The notes under the pieces are model-generated. The model had not been told where the DNA came from, did no database searches, and was given only the letters and a program-made list of their open reading frames with translations. The translations under genes and the position numbers were made by a program. Of a stretch of 14,324 nucleotides of DNA, positions 13,794 through 14,324 are shown piece by piece; positions within the stretch are counted from its first letter, which is position 1, and each line of letters starts with the position of its first letter. Origin of the DNA: Microbacteriaceae bacterium (GTDB taxonomy: Bacteria > Actinomycetota > Actinomycetes > Actinomycetales > Microbacteriaceae); assembly GCA_009925875.1 (NCBI GenBank), contig RFQD01000014.1:1-14324 (forward strand). The letters run 5' to 3'.

Positions 13794-14324
13794 ATGGCAA
13801 CTCGCTCACTCGCCGACCTCGACCTTTTTGATAACGGCGCTCCGTGGGAACTCTTCGCCGAACTGCGTGAGAACGAGCCGGTGAACTGGAATGACGAGAC
13901 GGATGGGGGCCACGGCTTCTGGTCGGTGATGAAGTATCACGACATCGTCAAGGTGCTGCGCAACCCCGACACGTTTACGAGCAATCACTTCACCAACCTC
14001 GAAGAGCTCGACGCTGACCAAGAAGAAGCGCGGCGTTCGCTCCTCGACTCCGATGGCGTGCGTCACCGCGCGCTTCGTCGCTTGCTTCAGAACGAATTCA
14101 CGCCCAACAACGTGGCGAAGTACGAGACCTTCTTACGCGGACTGACCGCGACTACCCTCGACTCGGCATTTGCCAAGGGTGAGTTCGACTTCCTTGGTGA
14201 CGTCGCCGCCGACTTCCCGATTCGCGTGCTGGCGCGCCTGCTCGACATTCCGGACACCGACATCGAGAGCATCATCCGCTGGGGTAACGCCATGATCGGC
14301 TCGAGCGACCCCGAACTCACGCAG
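13794..14324 (+). CDS. Cytochrome P450, N-terminal part (runs off the window)
   Basis: 177 codons are visible and the frame is open at the window end; a complete bacterial P450 is about 400 aa. Seen: the N-terminal region PWELFAELRENEPVNW, the segment GFWSVMKYHDIVKVLRNPDTF (B-helix area; split as GFWSVMKYHD and IVKVLRNPDTF), and the C-helix heme-propionate motif HRALR (His91, Arg95). There is also the F/G-region stretch LARLLDIPDTD...WGNAMIGSSDPEL. There is no membrane anchor, so it is a soluble class I P450 needing a ferredoxin and reductase, exactly what the minus-strand operon supplies. The I-helix and Cys loop lie outside. ATG 13794 has GAGGAG 7 nt upstream. Reaction unknown: ring hydroxylation or O-demethylation giving a catechol would fit the HpaD/E/G neighbours. 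Confidence 0.95.
   Translation, partial: MATRSLADLDLFDNGAPWELFAELRENEPVNWNDETDGGHGFWSVMKYHDIVKVLRNPDTFTSNHFTNLEELDADQEEARRSLLDSDGVRHRALRRLLQNEFTPNNVAKYETFLRGLTATTLDSAFAKGEFDFLGDVAADFPIRVLARLLDIPDTDIESIIRWGNAMIGSSDPELTQ

Overview
The window (14,324 nt) looks like chromosomal DNA of a moderately high-GC actinobacterium, probably a member of the Microbacteriaceae or a relative. This is inferred from codon choice, strong GGAGG-type ribosome binding sites, and the mix of families: an MMPL transporter, an LtrA-type membrane protein, an actinobacterial AAA ATPase, and a P450 with a [3Fe-4S] ferredoxin. The species assignment is inference. No tRNA, rRNA, CRISPR array or insertion sequence was seen. 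No gene-free stretch exceeds about 145 nt.

Left part (14-3443): a large MMPL/RND-type membrane transporter on the minus strand is divergent from a TetR-family regulator on the plus strand. The 145-nt gap between them holds an operator-like dyad and an 11-nt-period direct repeat. The tetR stop codon directly abuts the stop codon of the next, convergent gene.

Middle part (3444-7626, all minus strand): a short-form succinate-semialdehyde dehydrogenase, a 12-TM LtrA-family protein, and a GNAT acetyltransferase followed by a classic AAA ATPase. The last two look like one fused protein split by a single-base frameshift. Upstream of them is a previously easy-to-miss 59-aa small protein gene with a very good ribosome binding site.

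Right part (7681-14324): an apparent aromatic catabolic module. The minus-strand genes hpaE, hpaD, hpaG, ferredoxin and ferredoxin reductase are tightly packed (overlaps or gaps of 0-9 nt). They encode an HpaE-like semialdehyde dehydrogenase, a class III HpaD-like extradiol dioxygenase, an HpaG-like fumarylacetoacetate-hydrolase-fold isomerase/decarboxylase, and a P450-type electron supply. Divergent from hpaE is a class I glutamine amidotransferase-like gamma-glutamyl hydrolase (PuuD type). Beyond it lie a MarR regulator (minus) and, divergent from that, a cytochrome P450 that runs off the window end.

The central result is that the hpaE/hydrolase gap and the marR/P450 gap carry the same palindromic site with core TTCGTAT-N-C. 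They also share a 15-nt leader element at the ribosome binding sites of hpaE and marR. This ties the P450 and the ring-cleavage operon into one probable MarR regulon. The working model is that the P450, fed by the operon's ferredoxin and reductase, makes or unmasks a homoprotocatechuate-like catechol. HpaD cleaves it, HpaE oxidises the semialdehyde, and HpaG continues the pathway. The hydrolase may release the substrate or an intermediate from a gamma-glutamyl conjugate. The substrate itself cannot be read from the sequence.
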